Translations under genes and position numbers: made by a program
In this document: one piece after another, positions 24,317 to 34,020 of the stretch
Numbering within the stretch: the stretch's first letter is position 1
How the letters are laid out: every line of letters starts with the position of its first letter
Assembly (NCBI RefSeq): GCF_001435195.1
Contig: NZ_AZFQ01000011.1
Span: 1-47,065 of the forward strand
Source of the DNA: Liquorilactobacillus satsumensis DSM 16230 = JCM 12392
Lineage (GTDB): Bacteria; Bacillota; Bacilli; Lactobacillales; Lactobacillaceae
Direction: 5' to 3'
DNA length: 47,065 nt
The notes under the pieces: generated by a model
What the model was told of the DNA's origin: nothing
Seen by the model: only the letters and a program-made list of their open reading frames with translations
Databases searched by the model: none

Positions 24317-24760
24317 ATGGAACTGCAAAAAGATATGATTCTGCTCGGTCAACATGTAGCAACTAAGGAAGAAGCAATTAGATTAGCCGGAAAGCTACTG
24401 GTTGAAAATGGGTATGTTGAAGATGCATATATTGACTCGATGCTTGCACGTAACAATGATGTTTCAACGTATATGGGAAACTTTATTGCGATCCCACATG
24501 GTACAGAAGCAGGTAAAAAGTTCATCAAGAAAACCGGAATCTCGATTGTGCAGGTTCCAATGGGAGTTGACTTTTCCGAAGAAGCAGGTACTGAAAATAT
24601 TGTGACGGTTGTTTTTGGAATTGCCGGACTTAATGGTGAGCATTTAAATATTTTGTCGCAAATTGCACTGTTTTGCAGTGATGTCAATAACGTGGTTAAG
24701 TTAGCAGACGCACAGTCCAAGGATGAGATCATTAATTTATTGAAAGAGGTTGGTAAATAA
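24317..24760 (+). CDS. mtlF: Mannitol-specific PTS EIIA
   Basis: A 147-residue phosphocarrier that passes phosphate from HPr to the EIIB domain of MtlA. The active-site His61 is in [14 protein letters not shown], with the expected YMGN just before it. Full family length. It starts seven bases after mtlR, and its stop codon overlaps the mtlD start by one base, so the operon is tightly packed. Confidence 0.95.
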   Translation: MELQKDMILLGQHVATKEEAIRLAGKLLVENGYVEDAYIDSMLARNNDVSTYMGNFIAIPHGTEAGKKFIKKTGISIVQVPMGVDFSEEAGTENIVTVVFGIAGLNGEHLNILSQIALFCSDVNNVVKLADAQSKDEIINLLKEVGK

Positions 24761-25923
24761 TGAAAGCTGTACATTTTGGAGCAGGTAATATCGGTCGTGG
24801 ATTTATTGGGGAAACTTTAGCTGAGAATGGATTTGAAATCAAATTTGTAGATGTTAATGAAACGATTATTGACGCTTTGAACGCAAGACACGGATACACG
24901 ATTCAACTGGCAGATGAGTCGCAAAAAAAGATTCAAGTCGCACATGTCAGTGGAATTAATAACGGCAAGGATCCTGACAAGGTTGTTGCGGCATTGGAAG
25001 ATGCTGATATTGTAACAACCGCAATTGGACCGAAAATTTTGAAGTTCATTGCGCCGCTGATTGCTGCAGGAATTCAATCCCGCAAGCAGCATCATAATGA
25101 AAAGAAAGTTGATGTGATCGCCTGTGAGAACATGATTGGCGGCAGCCAAGCGTTGAAAAAAGAGGTTTATGCTCATCTTGAACCTGCAGATCAAGAGTTT
25201 GCTGATCAAGTTATCGGCTTCCCCAATGCTGCAGTTGATCGGATTGTACCGCTGCAAAAACATGAAGACCCACTTTTTGTCTCAGTTGAACCTTTTAAAG
25301 AATGGGTTGTTGATGAAAGTCAGATGGCTGCGCCTGAATTGAAGTTGAAAAAGGTTCATTATGCACCAGACTTGGAACCATTCATCGAAAGAAAGCTCTT
25401 TTCAGTTAATACGGGACATGCAACTGTTGCTTATACTGGAAAGCACAAAGGATATGACAACATTGGAGATGCAATTGCTGACCCAGATGTCTTGCGCCAA
25501 TTGAAACGGGTTTTGAAAGAAACTGGGGATCTTTTAATCGCTAAATGGGATTTTGATCGCAAAGAGCATGAAGCTTATCAAGAAAAAATTATTGGACGGT
25601 TTGAAAATAAATATCTTTCTGACGAAATTGCGCGTGTTGGCAGAACTCCAATTCGTAAGTTAGGTTATGACGAACGTTTTATTCGACCAATTCGTGAGGC
25701 TAAAGAACGTGGATTGGGGTACGCAGCACTCTTAGAAACTGTAGGTAAAATTTATACATTTAATGAACCGCAGGATGAAGAGAGTCAAAAATTGCAACAG
25801 ATGCTCAAAGAAGAATCGTTGGAAGAAGTAATTCGTGAGACGACCGGCTTAAAAGATGAAGAGTTGTTACAGGCGATTGCTGCATCGTATAAAGAAGCTG
25901 CAGCAACCAAGCAAAATGCATAG
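24760..25923 (+). CDS. mtlD: Mannitol-1-phosphate 5-dehydrogenase
   Basis: A 387-residue NAD-dependent polyol dehydrogenase that oxidises mannitol 1-phosphate to fructose 6-phosphate, feeding glycolysis. It begins [17 protein letters not shown], the Rossmann motif of the family, and has [20 protein letters not shown] in the catalytic domain, including the conserved Asn, His and Lys. Length matches the family (about 385). It is the last gene of the mannitol operon; no strong terminator is visible before the next promoter at 25950. Confidence 0.96.
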   Translation: MKAVHFGAGNIGRGFIGETLAENGFEIKFVDVNETIIDALNARHGYTIQLADESQKKIQVAHVSGINNGKDPDKVVAALEDADIVTTAIGPKILKFIAPLIAAGIQSRKQHHNEKKVDVIACENMIGGSQALKKEVYAHLEPADQEFADQVIGFPNAAVDRIVPLQKHEDPLFVSVEPFKEWVVDESQMAAPELKLKKVHYAPDLEPFIERKLFSVNTGHATVAYTGKHKGYDNIGDAIADPDVLRQLKRVLKETGDLLIAKWDFDRKEHEAYQEKIIGRFENKYLSDEIARVGRTPIRKLGYDERFIRPIREAKERGLGYAALLETVGKIYTFNEPQDEESQKLQQMLKEESLEEVIRETTGLKDEELLQAIAASYKEAAATKQNA

Positions 25924-25949
25924 GATTTGGCAACTAAGACAAAGTGGAG

Positions 25950-25978
25950 TTGACAAATAGCTGCTATTTTGGTTTAAT
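25950..25978 (+). promoter_or_regulatory. Promoter of the brnQ T-box transcript
   Basis: TTGACA (25950-25955), 17-base spacer, TTTAAT (25973-25978). Directly upstream of the T-box leader. Confidence 0.75.
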
Positions 25979-25984
25979 AACCAC

Positions 25985-26275
25985 TAAATACAAAGCGATG
26001 ATTGGAAGAGTAACATTTAGCTGATTTTTTACAGGGAGCCGTGTTAAGTGGGAAGCGGTGAAATCATTGAGTGTGAAGGTAATCCATAAGCTGCAGTTGC
26101 GACAGAAAATGAAGTGACTGCTGGGAATGCGCCCATTATAGCAATGAAGTATCGTTATCAACGAGATAGCCGTACTTTATGAGCGTCAGCTATGCAAAGA
26201 TAGCTGAAATTAAGGTGGTAACGCGTTTCAAAACGTCCTTTACTTGAATTTTTCAAGTAAAGGACGTTTTTTTAT
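25985..26275 (+). promoter_or_regulatory. T-box riboswitch, isoleucine (AUC) specifier, upstream of brnQ
   Basis: The T-box motif AAGGTGGTAACGCG is at 26212-26225, and the terminator arms ACGTCCTTTACTTGAA (26233-26248) and TTCAAGTAAAGGACGT (26252-26267) precede a run of T. In stem I the specifier loop reads GTGAAATCATTG, giving ATC at 26063-26065 with the conserved following A, so tRNA-Ile is the likely ligand. This fits the downstream branched-chain amino acid transporter. Confidence 0.93.
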
Positions 26276-26310
26276 TTTTCAGCGCTGCGTTAATTTAGAG
26301 GAGGGGTTTT

Positions 26311-27687
26311 ATGGGTAACAAAGAATTATCAAAAAAGCAGTATCTGATTTTGGCATCATTGTTGTTTGGACTTTTTTTCGGAGCAGGCAACTTGATATTT
26401 CCAATTCATCTAGGGCAATTAGCAGGTAAGGCGTGGTTTTTTGCCGCAATTGGGTTTTTGCTTTCAGCAATTTTAATGCCGCTGCTTTCGCTGTTAGCAA
26501 TCAGTTTAACTAAAAGTAATAGTATGTATGATCTAGCGCTGCCAGCAGGCAAGTTTTTTTCATTATTTTTTCTGATTTTAACACATCTTTCTCTAGGGCT
26601 CTTGATTGCAGCTCCACGAACTGCCACTGTAACATTTTCGCTAGGCGTTCAACCTTTCTTACCCCAATCATGGGAGAAAATGGGTTTGTTAATTTTTTCG
26701 TTTTTGTTTTTTGGAGCTGTTTTTTTATTGGCCTACAAACAAAGTCAGATTACCAAGTATGTTGGTAAATTACTGAATCCATTGTTTGTAGTGCTGCTTG
26801 CATTTATTTTCTTGATTGCTTTTTTAATTAAGGGAGATTTGCAAGGGATAGCTTTAGGGACAACAAATAAGGCACCTGAATTAATTAATGGATTTTTGCA
26901 AGGATATAATACGATGGATGCACTGGCAGGTTTAGGTTTCGGGGTTACGATCATTTCAGCGCTTAAGTTGTTCGGTGTAAAAGAGAGCAAGGCACGTGCG
27001 CGTGCGGTAGCTAAGGTAGGTGTGATCACGATGGGATTTGAGGCAATCATTTACATTTTTTTGATTGCTTTAGGTGCCGCTAGTTTATCATATACCAAGC
27101 TGAGCAGCGAAGGTGGGACTGCGTTTTCTGAGATTATGAAGCACTATACCGGTATGGCAGGTGCTGCTTTGTTAGCAGCTCTTACATTGTTAGCTTGCTT
27201 AACGACTGCAATTGGGCTGATTACCTCTTTGTCGCAGGATTGGGGTCATCGTTTTCCTAAGCTTGGTTATCACTTCTTCTTGAGCGGTGCGACACTTGGA
27301 TCATTTATGATTTCGAATTTTGGGCTAACACAGATTATTCTGTATTCTTCGCCTATTTTAAGCTTCCTTTATCCCTTGGCAATTGCATTGATTATCTTAG
27401 GCCTTTTGCAGCCCTACATTGGAAAAGAAAAGCTGATTTATAAAGCAACAATTTTGTTGACGTTGATTCCTGCAATTTTAGATTTAATTCATAACCTGCC
27501 TGCTCCTTTTTTAAAATTGCAGTTCCTGCACACAATTGACATCTGGGCGTCAGCTCATATTCCTTTATATGCAGTTGGATTAGATTTTTTACCGTTCATG
27601 ATTCTAGGCTTTTTCTGTGGCATCCTGTTATTACGAATGACTAAGGGTGCTCGGACGGTTGCACCAGACAACGAATCGCAGCCTTAA
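26311..27687 (+). CDS. brnQ: Branched-chain amino acid:cation symporter
   Basis: A 458-residue membrane protein of the LIVCS/BrnQ family that takes up Leu, Ile and Val with Na+ or H+. The family signature GLFFGAGNLIFPIHLGQLAG lies at about residues 19-38. About twelve hydrophobic segments follow, with the typical GYNTMDALAGLGFGVTII near residue 200. The ATG at 26311 has GAGGAGGGG upstream. It is controlled by the isoleucine T-box just upstream, so it should rise when charged tRNA-Ile is low. Confidence 0.95.
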   Translation: MGNKELSKKQYLILASLLFGLFFGAGNLIFPIHLGQLAGKAWFFAAIGFLLSAILMPLLSLLAISLTKSNSMYDLALPAGKFFSLFFLILTHLSLGLLIAAPRTATVTFSLGVQPFLPQSWEKMGLLIFSFLFFGAVFLLAYKQSQITKYVGKLLNPLFVVLLAFIFLIAFLIKGDLQGIALGTTNKAPELINGFLQGYNTMDALAGLGFGVTIISALKLFGVKESKARARAVAKVGVITMGFEAIIYIFLIALGAASLSYTKLSSEGGTAFSEIMKHYTGMAGAALLAALTLLACLTTAIGLITSLSQDWGHRFPKLGYHFFLSGATLGSFMISNFGLTQIILYSSPILSFLYPLAIALIILGLLQPYIGKEKLIYKATILLTLIPAILDLIHNLPAPFLKLQFLHTIDIWASAHIPLYAVGLDFLPFMILGFFCGILLLRMTKGARTVAPDNESQP

Positions 27688-27819
27688 AACGAGAGGACAA
27701 GTTGCTTTTCTATTGAGTAGTTTAGCGCTTAATTAGACCTAAATTTTAACCAGTGGACTAGTATTTTTATTTCAATTCCAAGTTTTTTATAATATGTATA
27801 CCATTTATAGGATATTCAA

Positions 27820-27848
27820 TTGACATGTCCTTTGTGGTGGCGTATATT
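27820..27848 (+). promoter_or_regulatory. Promoter of glmS
   Basis: TTGACA (27820-27825), 17-base spacer, TATATT (27843-27848). This gives a leader of about 90 bases that is AT-rich and shows no glmS ribozyme core. The rest of the gap from 27688 shows nothing else clear. Confidence 0.75.
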
Positions 27849-27946
27849 TGTTGTTGGTTAAGGTATTAATTTTTATTTTTGATATAGACCAATTAAATAA
27901 AAACAAACAATAAATTAATAATAAATGCGGAAGGCTGGTTATCTTT

Positions 27947-29764
27947 ATGTGTGGTATAGTTGGTGTTACGGGCAAACAAAATGCCGTTGAGATTCTCCTA
28001 AAGGGGTTGGAACGCCTCGAATATCGTGGTTATGATTCTGCTGGAATCTACGTAAATGACCAAGATGGCAAGGAGTATCTTGTTAAGGAAAAGGGTCGGA
28101 TCTCAGAATTACGCAAAGAGGTTTCAGGCGACGTTCATGGTTCAACTGGAATTGGACATACACGTTGGGCAACTCATGGAGCACCTAGCAAGGCGAATGC
28201 ACATCCGCATGTATCTGCTGACGGCCGCTATTACTTAGTACATAATGGTGTGATCGGCAACTTTGCACAATTGAAGGAAGAATACTTACAAGATGTGACC
28301 TTCAAAAGTGACACTGATACGGAAGTTGTTGTACAGCTGATCGCTAAATTTGCGCAACAAGGATTGGATACTAAGGCAGCCTTTAAAAAGGTGTTGAGTT
28401 TAATTGATGAAAGTTCTTCGTATTCTTTCTTACTGGTTGATCATAATGAACCAGATACACTTTACGTTGCGAAGAATAAGAGCCCCTTATTGATTGGTGT
28501 AGGGCAAGGCTTTAATGTTGTCTGCAGTGATGCACTGGCAATGCTTGACCAGACACATGACTTTATTGAACTGGTGGACGGCGAAATTGTAGTCGTTAAG
28601 CCAAACAGTGTGACGATTGAAGATCCACAAGGCAAAGTGATGGAACGCAAACCATTCCACGTCAGCACAGATGCTTCAGAAGCTGATAAGGGAGCTTATC
28701 CTTACTATATGTTGAAAGAAATTGATGAGCAGCCAGGTGTCATGCGTTCATTAATTAAACATTATGTGGCAGAAGATGGAAGCATTAAAATTGCTCCGGA
28801 ATTACTTACGAAATTGAATAATGCAGATCGCTTGTATATTGTTGCTGCTGGTACAAGTTACCATGCTGGACTTGTGGGTCGGGAAATTTTTGAAGGATTG
28901 ACCAAAATTCCTACTGAGGTGCATGTTGCTTCAGAATTTGCCTATAATCCACCGTTACTTTCTCAAAAACCGTTCTTTATTTTCTTGACTCAAAGTGGTG
29001 AGACCGCCGATAGTCGCCAAGTACTTTCATTAGTTAATCAATGGGGCTATCAGAGTTTAACAATCACTAACGTTGAGAACTCGACGCTTTCGCGTGAAGC
29101 TACACATACCTTGCTATTATATGCAGGACCAGAAATTGCAGTTGCTTCAACTAAAGCTTATACCGGACAAATTGCATTGGAAGCTTTGTTGGCAAAAGCA
29201 ATGGGTGCACAAAAGGGTCTGACAACCGCTGCTAATTTTGAAGTTGCGCAGGAACTGACAAAAGTTGCTAACGGCATGCAGGAACTGGTTGATGAAAAGG
29301 CACAGATTGAGAAAATTGCGACTGCTGCTTTGGCAACGACGCGCAATGCATTTTATATTGGACGTGCAATTGATTATGATATCGCACAAGAAGCGGCACT
29401 TAAGCTTAAGGAAGTTTCGTATGTTCAAACAGAAGGATTCGCTTCAGGTGAGTTAAAACATGGGACGATTGCTTTGATTGAAAAAGATACGCCAGTTGTG
29501 GCAATCATCACAGATGCGAAGACCGCTAAACATACACGGAGCAACGCACAGGAAGTTCTGGCCCGTGGAGCAAACGTCATTTATATCGTAAGCCGTGCTT
29601 TAGCAGAAGAAGGCGATCAGATTGTATTGCCGGATGTTCATCCATTGTTGACACCGCTACTTGCGATTGTACCGTGCCAGTTGTTGGCATACTATACAAG
29701 TCTGCAGCGCGGTTACGATGTAGATAAGCCACGTAATTTGGCAAAGAGTGTTACGGTAGAATAA
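27947..29764 (+). CDS. glmS: Glutamine--fructose-6-phosphate aminotransferase (isomerizing)
   Basis: A 605-residue enzyme that makes glucosamine 6-phosphate from fructose 6-phosphate and glutamine, the first step to UDP-GlcNAc and peptidoglycan. The N-terminal glutaminase domain starts MCGIVGVTG with the nucleophile Cys2, then GLERLEYRGYDSAGI and GHTRWATHGAPS. Two SIS domains follow (about 285-450 and 455-595) with AAGTSYHAGLVG and LTQSGETADSRQ binding the sugar phosphate. It ends DKPRNLAKSVTVE, as the family does. ATG at 27947 with GGAAGG upstream. It is followed by a terminator at 29853. Confidence 0.97.
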   Translation: MCGIVGVTGKQNAVEILLKGLERLEYRGYDSAGIYVNDQDGKEYLVKEKGRISELRKEVSGDVHGSTGIGHTRWATHGAPSKANAHPHVSADGRYYLVHNGVIGNFAQLKEEYLQDVTFKSDTDTEVVVQLIAKFAQQGLDTKAAFKKVLSLIDESSSYSFLLVDHNEPDTLYVAKNKSPLLIGVGQGFNVVCSDALAMLDQTHDFIELVDGEIVVVKPNSVTIEDPQGKVMERKPFHVSTDASEADKGAYPYYMLKEIDEQPGVMRSLIKHYVAEDGSIKIAPELLTKLNNADRLYIVAAGTSYHAGLVGREIFEGLTKIPTEVHVASEFAYNPPLLSQKPFFIFLTQSGETADSRQVLSLVNQWGYQSLTITNVENSTLSREATHTLLLYAGPEIAVASTKAYTGQIALEALLAKAMGAQKGLTTAANFEVAQELTKVANGMQELVDEKAQIEKIATAALATTRNAFYIGRAIDYDIAQEAALKLKEVSYVQTEGFASGELKHGTIALIEKDTPVVAIITDAKTAKHTRSNAQEVLARGANVIYIVSRALAEEGDQIVLPDVHPLLTPLLAIVPCQLLAYYTSLQRGYDVDKPRNLAKSVTVE

Positions 29765-29852
29765 AATATGTTAGATGCATCAGTCAGTATAGTTCAAGCA
29801 TTTAATTTGGGTAGGTTATGCTGCAGGTGTAAAAACGAAAAATTTGTTTTTT

Positions 29853-29876
29853 GAGCGGAGAAATCTGCTCTTTTTA
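29853..29876 (+). terminator. Terminator after glmS
   Basis: GAGCGGA (29853-29859) and TCTGCTC (29864-29870) form a compact stem with one G-T pair and a GAAA loop, followed by TTTTT. Confidence 0.8.
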
Positions 29877-29945
29877 TTTACATTAAAAATGAATTATATC
29901 TGCTGAAAGTTATACTGGACATGATTTAAGTAAGAGGTGAGCAAG

Positions 29946-30476
29946 ATGCACATTATTATTATTGGTAATTGTGGCAGTGGGAAGTCGACACTTGCTAAAA
30001 AGATAAACCAAAAGATGAACTATCCGCTTTTGCATCTCGATAGCCTATGGCATAGCACTGATTATTCTGCAGCTGCTAAGGGCTGGTTTAGTGAGCAGCA
30101 ACGACGCTTTATGCAACAAAAAAATTGGATTATTGAGGGTAACTATTATGACACGCTCCCCTTGCGGCTGGCGGAAGCAGATTTTATTATTTGGTTGAAA
30201 GTGGGGCGCCTGACTGCTTTATGGCGGGTTATTAAACGGTCTTTAAAATTTCACTATGATAAAAAGAGTAGAACAGAGATGCCAAGTCAGTTTAGCGAAC
30301 ATTTCAACCGCGAGTATTGGGATTTTTTGCGTTTTGTATATTCCTATGATGAGCGCCAAACAGAGCAGTTGGTGCAAGAGAAGCGTCAAAAACACAGTGT
30401 AGTGCTGATTGTTAAAAGTCAAAGAGCAAAGGATCAATTACAAGAACGCCTTCTAAGGTTAAAAAGACTCCGATAA
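29946..30476 (+). CDS. P-loop kinase-like protein (FlaR / DNA topology modulation type)
   Basis: A 176-residue P-loop NTPase of the adenylate-kinase-like group often labelled FlaR or DNA topology modulation protein. Walker A is GNCGSGKST near residue 8; HLDSLWH and WIIEGNYYDTLPLRL follow as in the family, and a lid-like basic region (WRVIKRSLKFHYDKKSR) lies near residue 100. The biochemical role is not established for most members; a nucleoside or nucleotide kinase activity is likely. The ATG at 29946 is preferred over GTG at 29937 because AGAGG is eight bases upstream of it. Single gene. Confidence 0.8.
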   Translation: MHIIIIGNCGSGKSTLAKKINQKMNYPLLHLDSLWHSTDYSAAAKGWFSEQQRRFMQQKNWIIEGNYYDTLPLRLAEADFIIWLKVGRLTALWRVIKRSLKFHYDKKSRTEMPSQFSEHFNREYWDFLRFVYSYDERQTEQLVQEKRQKHSVVLIVKSQRAKDQLQERLLRLKRLR

Positions 30477-30570
30477 CTAGCAGATTTTCAAAATTTTCTG
30501 GGGGTGTAAAAATACCATATATGAGAATTAAGTGGACTTGGAGAAGGCAAGGGCATAAGGGGGTTAAAAT

Positions 30571-30742
30571 GACAACTTAAAGATTGCAGAATTGGTAATT
30601 GAATGTCACGTTGAAATTAAAAAATTTTATAGCTAGGTTAATTAACGAGGAGATTAGAAGCAAGTCATAAGCATGCGAAAAGTATTATAGTCTGAATGAC
30701 CCTAACATTTTCTTTGATGAAAAGGTTGTTTTACCAGAATAA
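30571..30742 (+). pseudogene. Possible decayed gene remnant
   Basis: Two protein-like stretches occur in different frames within the 550-base gap before mleS. One, from 30571, reads DNLKIAELVIECHVEIKKFY. The other, from 30677, reads EKYYSLNDPNIFFDEKVVLP and ends in TAA. Stops and a frame change separate them. This suggests a degraded small gene, but I cannot name a family, and chance is possible. The remaining gap is AT-rich with no clear structure until the mleS promoter. Confidence 0.3.
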
Positions 30743-30967
30743 GTGGCTGCTATAAACCTACAATAAGTTTTTTAGAGATGCTACACTCAAAACCACGAGA
30801 TTGTTAGTTATTTTTGAGAAAAACAGCATTTATAAGCATATAAATAGGGATATTTGCTGAATTTTAAGTCCTTTTATTTGCTAACTTTAAAATATTGAAA
30901 TCTAAAATCACCATTTTATCAAGGCCTAAGCACTATTTATAAGTTTTATTTATTACAATTTACCGGT

Positions 30968-30995
30968 TTGACTATAAAATCCCTCTTGGCATAAA
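30968..30995 (+). promoter_or_regulatory. Probable promoter of mleS-mleP
   Basis: TTGACT (30968-30973) and CATAAA (30990-30995), spacer 16, end 35 bases before the mleS start. Confidence 0.5.
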
Positions 30996-31029
30996 GTAGC
31001 GGAGTAAACATAAACTAGGAGGAGAGATA

Positions 31030-32703
31030 ATGATGGAATATACACCGGAACAATTATTGCATAACCCATTCTTGAATAAGGGGACTGCTTTCACGCATGC
31101 AGAAAGAGATCAGTATGGTCTGAACGGGATTTTGCCACCTGCTGTACAAACATTGGAGCAACAGGCTAAACAAGCTTACGCACAGTACCAACGTAAAGCA
31201 ACAGCTTTAGAAAAACGCATTTTCTTAATGGAAATTTTCAATGAGAATCACGTGCTTTTTTACAAACTGTTTTCACAGCATGTTTATGAATTTATGCCGA
31301 TTGTTTATGATCCTACGATTGCAGATACAATTGAAAATTACAGTGCATTATTCACTAATCCACAAAATGCCACCTATTTGTCAATCGATGAACCTGAACA
31401 TATTGAAGAGGCCCTAAAACAGAGTGCTGATGGTCGCGATATTCGTTTGATCGTTGTGACAGACGGAGAAGGCATTTTAGGAATTGGCGATTGGGGAACT
31501 CAAGGCGTGGATATTGCTGTCGGTAAATTAATGGTTTATACCGCAGCCGCTGGAATTGACCCCAGCCAAGTATTGCCGGTTGTTTTAGATGCAGGGACAA
31601 ACAATCAAGAATTATTAAAAGATGATCTTTATCTTGGTGTGCGTCATGAACGCATTTATGGCGAACAATATCATCATTTTGTGGATCAATTTGTTGACAC
31701 TGCCGAAAAATTATTCCCAGATCTTTATCTGCATTTTGAAGACTTCGGACGCAGTAATGCTGCTACTATTTTGAACCGTTATAAGGAAAAAGTTACGGTC
31801 TTTAATGATGATATCCAAGGAACTGGGATTATTGTGCTTGCCGGAATTTTAGGTGCATTGAACATCTCGCATGAAAAAATTGCTGATCAGGTTTATATGA
31901 GTTTTGGTGCTGGAACTGCCGGCGCTGGAATTGCAAGCCGCATTTGTGAGGAATTTGTGCAGCAGGGGATGTCACCAGAAGAAGCTAAAAAACACTTCTA
32001 TCTTGTCGACAAACAAGGTCTTTTATTCGATGACATGGACGACCTGACACCAGAACAAAAGCCTTTCGCACGTAAACGCAGTGAGTTTGCTAATGCTGAT
32101 GAGTTAACCAGCCTTGAAGCTGCAGTTAAGGCTGTTCATCCTACAATTTTAGTAGGAACATCCACAGTTCCAGGAACCTTTACTGAAAGCATTGTAAAAG
32201 AAATGGCTTCTGCAACTGCACGTCCAATTATTTTCCCATTGTCAAATCCTACGAAATTAGCAGAGGCTAAGGCTGAAGATTTGATTCGGTGGACAGATGG
32301 TCAAGCACTGGTAGCTACTGGGATTCCAGCAGAACCAGTTGAATATAAAGGTGTTTCCTACGAGATTGGGCAGGCTAATAATGCCTTAGTTTATCCTGGA
32401 TTAGGGTTAGGTACAATTGCAGCGACTGCGCGGTTGCTGACAGATGGAATGATTTCAGCAGCTGCTCACAGTTTAGGTGGAATTGTAGATCCTGCACAAC
32501 CAGGTGCAGCAGTCTTACCACCAGTTTCTAAGTTGAGTGAATTTAGCCAGACAGTTGCATTCGCGACTGCTAAAGAAGCTGTGGCTGAGAAACTTAATCG
32601 AACAGAAATTAAAGATGTTAAAAAAGCAATCGACGCAGTTAAGTGGGAACCAGAATATAGCCCGCTGGCGGATGATGTAAAAGTTGTAAAGAGGGGCGAA
32701 TAA
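31030..32703 (+). CDS. mleS: Malolactic enzyme
   Basis: A 557-residue NAD- and Mn2+-dependent enzyme that decarboxylates L-malate to L-lactate and CO2. It follows the lactococcal MleS sequence closely: [11 protein letters not shown] near the N terminus, [18 protein letters not shown] (about 95-112), [33 protein letters not shown], and [14 protein letters not shown] for NAD binding. Malic enzymes share the fold, but these blocks and the neighbouring mleP support malolactic rather than pyruvate-forming activity. RBS AGGAGGAGA before paired ATG codons at 31030. Co-transcribed with mleP four bases on. Confidence 0.93.
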   Translation: MMEYTPEQLLHNPFLNKGTAFTHAERDQYGLNGILPPAVQTLEQQAKQAYAQYQRKATALEKRIFLMEIFNENHVLFYKLFSQHVYEFMPIVYDPTIADTIENYSALFTNPQNATYLSIDEPEHIEEALKQSADGRDIRLIVVTDGEGILGIGDWGTQGVDIAVGKLMVYTAAAGIDPSQVLPVVLDAGTNNQELLKDDLYLGVRHERIYGEQYHHFVDQFVDTAEKLFPDLYLHFEDFGRSNAATILNRYKEKVTVFNDDIQGTGIIVLAGILGALNISHEKIADQVYMSFGAGTAGAGIASRICEEFVQQGMSPEEAKKHFYLVDKQGLLFDDMDDLTPEQKPFARKRSEFANADELTSLEAAVKAVHPTILVGTSTVPGTFTESIVKEMASATARPIIFPLSNPTKLAEAKAEDLIRWTDGQALVATGIPAEPVEYKGVSYEIGQANNALVYPGLGLGTIAATARLLTDGMISAAAHSLGGIVDPAQPGAAVLPPVSKLSEFSQTVAFATAKEAVAEKLNRTEIKDVKKAIDAVKWEPEYSPLADDVKVVKRGE

Positions 32704-32707
32704 CAGC

Positions 32708-33691
32708 ATGGCAGCATTATTTACTTCGGTTCAGAGTATTTTAACAATTGTTTTGATTATCGCTTTAGGCTATATTTTGCGTAAACAAGGTTGGTTTGAT
32801 GACAACTTTGGTGGAACTATTTCTAAATTGCTGATGAAGGTTGCTTTACCAGCATCGATTTTCACGAGTGTTTTAAAGCGGCTTACATTGAGCAAACTAT
32901 TAGGACTGTCTTCTGGGTTAGTGTTTGGTTTTGGCGGAGTCTGCTTAGGCTATATTGTGGCTTTCATCCTTGTCAAATTGCTGAAAGTTCGTCCTGGACG
33001 CCGGGGCACATTCATCAATATGTTTGTGAACGCAAATACCATCTTTATTGGACTGCCGTTAAACTTGGCTTTGTTTGGTGATAAGGCCATGGCATATTTT
33101 CTGATGTATTATGTTGTTAATACAGTTTCAACTTGGACACTCGGAGCATTCCTGATGTCATGGGATGATCCCACTAAGACTGGGGCTCAAAGTGGTAAGA
33201 GTACCTTTAATTGGAAGAAACTTTTGCCGCCACCATTAGTTGGTTTCTTAGTAGCACTGGTCTTCTTATTCCTGCCTTTCCATGTAATGCAGGTCAGTTG
33301 GTTGGCTTTTTTGATTAATGCTTTGACCTATGTAGGCAGTTTGGTTACACCACTTTCCTTGATTTACATCGGGATTGTACTTTGCAATGCAGGGCTATCC
33401 TCGATTCGCTTCGACAAAGATACAATTTTTGCACTGATTGGTCGCTTTGTGATCGCACCAGCTTTGATTGCAATGCTGATTCTTGTGGGGATGCACCGCG
33501 GTTTCAACATTCCCAGCTTAGAAGCTCAAACTTTGATTGTGCAGGCTTCGGCACCAGGCTTAGCAGTTTTGCCAATTTTAGCTAATGAAGGTCACGGCGA
33601 TGTTGAATATGCAACTAACGTCGTTACAACGTCCACCGTCCTTTTTGCAATTGTTTTGCCAGTTATTATGGTATTGATTCAGAACTTCTAA
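32708..33691 (+). CDS. mleP: Malate permease, auxin efflux carrier (AEC) family
   Basis: A 327-residue membrane protein with about ten hydrophobic segments arranged as two halves of five, as in the AEC family. The first half has VALPASIFTSVL and FVNANTIFIGLPLNLALFG, where the conserved Asn lies; the second half has TPLSLIYIGIVL and SAPGLAVLPILANE. MleP takes up malate and exports lactate in malolactic bacteria. Substrate is inferred from mleS directly upstream. A repeat copy with a bidirectional terminator hairpin follows. Confidence 0.9.
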   Translation: MAALFTSVQSILTIVLIIALGYILRKQGWFDDNFGGTISKLLMKVALPASIFTSVLKRLTLSKLLGLSSGLVFGFGGVCLGYIVAFILVKLLKVRPGRRGTFINMFVNANTIFIGLPLNLALFGDKAMAYFLMYYVVNTVSTWTLGAFLMSWDDPTKTGAQSGKSTFNWKKLLPPPLVGFLVALVFLFLPFHVMQVSWLAFLINALTYVGSLVTPLSLIYIGIVLCNAGLSSIRFDKDTIFALIGRFVIAPALIAMLILVGMHRGFNIPSLEAQTLIVQASAPGLAVLPILANEGHGDVEYATNVVTTSTVLFAIVLPVIMVLIQNF

Positions 33692-33723
33692 ATTAGAAAT
33701 TATTTATTTAAGAACATGCTTCG

Positions 33724-33895
33724 AAAAGGGGCTGTGACAAAAATTAAATTTTGTCACAGCCCCTTTTTGATCCGGATAAACGTGTTCCATAAGTCAAAAT
33801 TCTCCGTCTAACTTCGAATTACTCATAGCAAAGTACTCGCTATGTTCGTAATTTCGAGTTAGCATTCAAATTTTCCCGACTTATGTCATACTCTC
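33724..33895 (-). repeat. Intergenic repeat, copy C (complete), with bidirectional terminator
   Basis: This is the reverse complement of copy B over the whole length. The hairpin (33728-33763) is flanked by AAAA on the left and TTTTT on the right, so it can end mleP transcription and also stop transcription from the other side. The element ends at ACTCTC, followed by GTTTTTTTAG. A second imperfect stem lies around CATAGC...GCTATG. Confidence 0.9.
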
Positions 33896-33922
33896 GTTTT
33901 TTTAGACCTAAGAAATAAGAGA

Positions 33923-33952
33923 TTGACAAGGCAGGAAAGCGGGGCTTATAGT
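33923..33952 (+). promoter_or_regulatory. Promoter of the LDH2/MDH2-family gene
   Basis: TTGACA (33923-33928), 18-base spacer, TATAGT (33947-33952). Confidence 0.65.
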
Positions 33953-34020
33953 ACGTGCAACCCTTCACGAGCAAGTCAACTTAACAATTGAAGGAGTAAT
34001 TGATAGAAAGGAGAACTAAG

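Noticed and set aside
24349-24774. Long antisense frames over mtlF and other genes
   Set aside because: They mirror the codon pattern of strongly supported genes on the other strand and have no ribosome binding sites.
27849-27946. Possible glmS ribozyme in the glmS leader
   Set aside because: The leader is only about 90 bases, very AT-rich and lacks the conserved ribozyme core and pseudoknot sequences.
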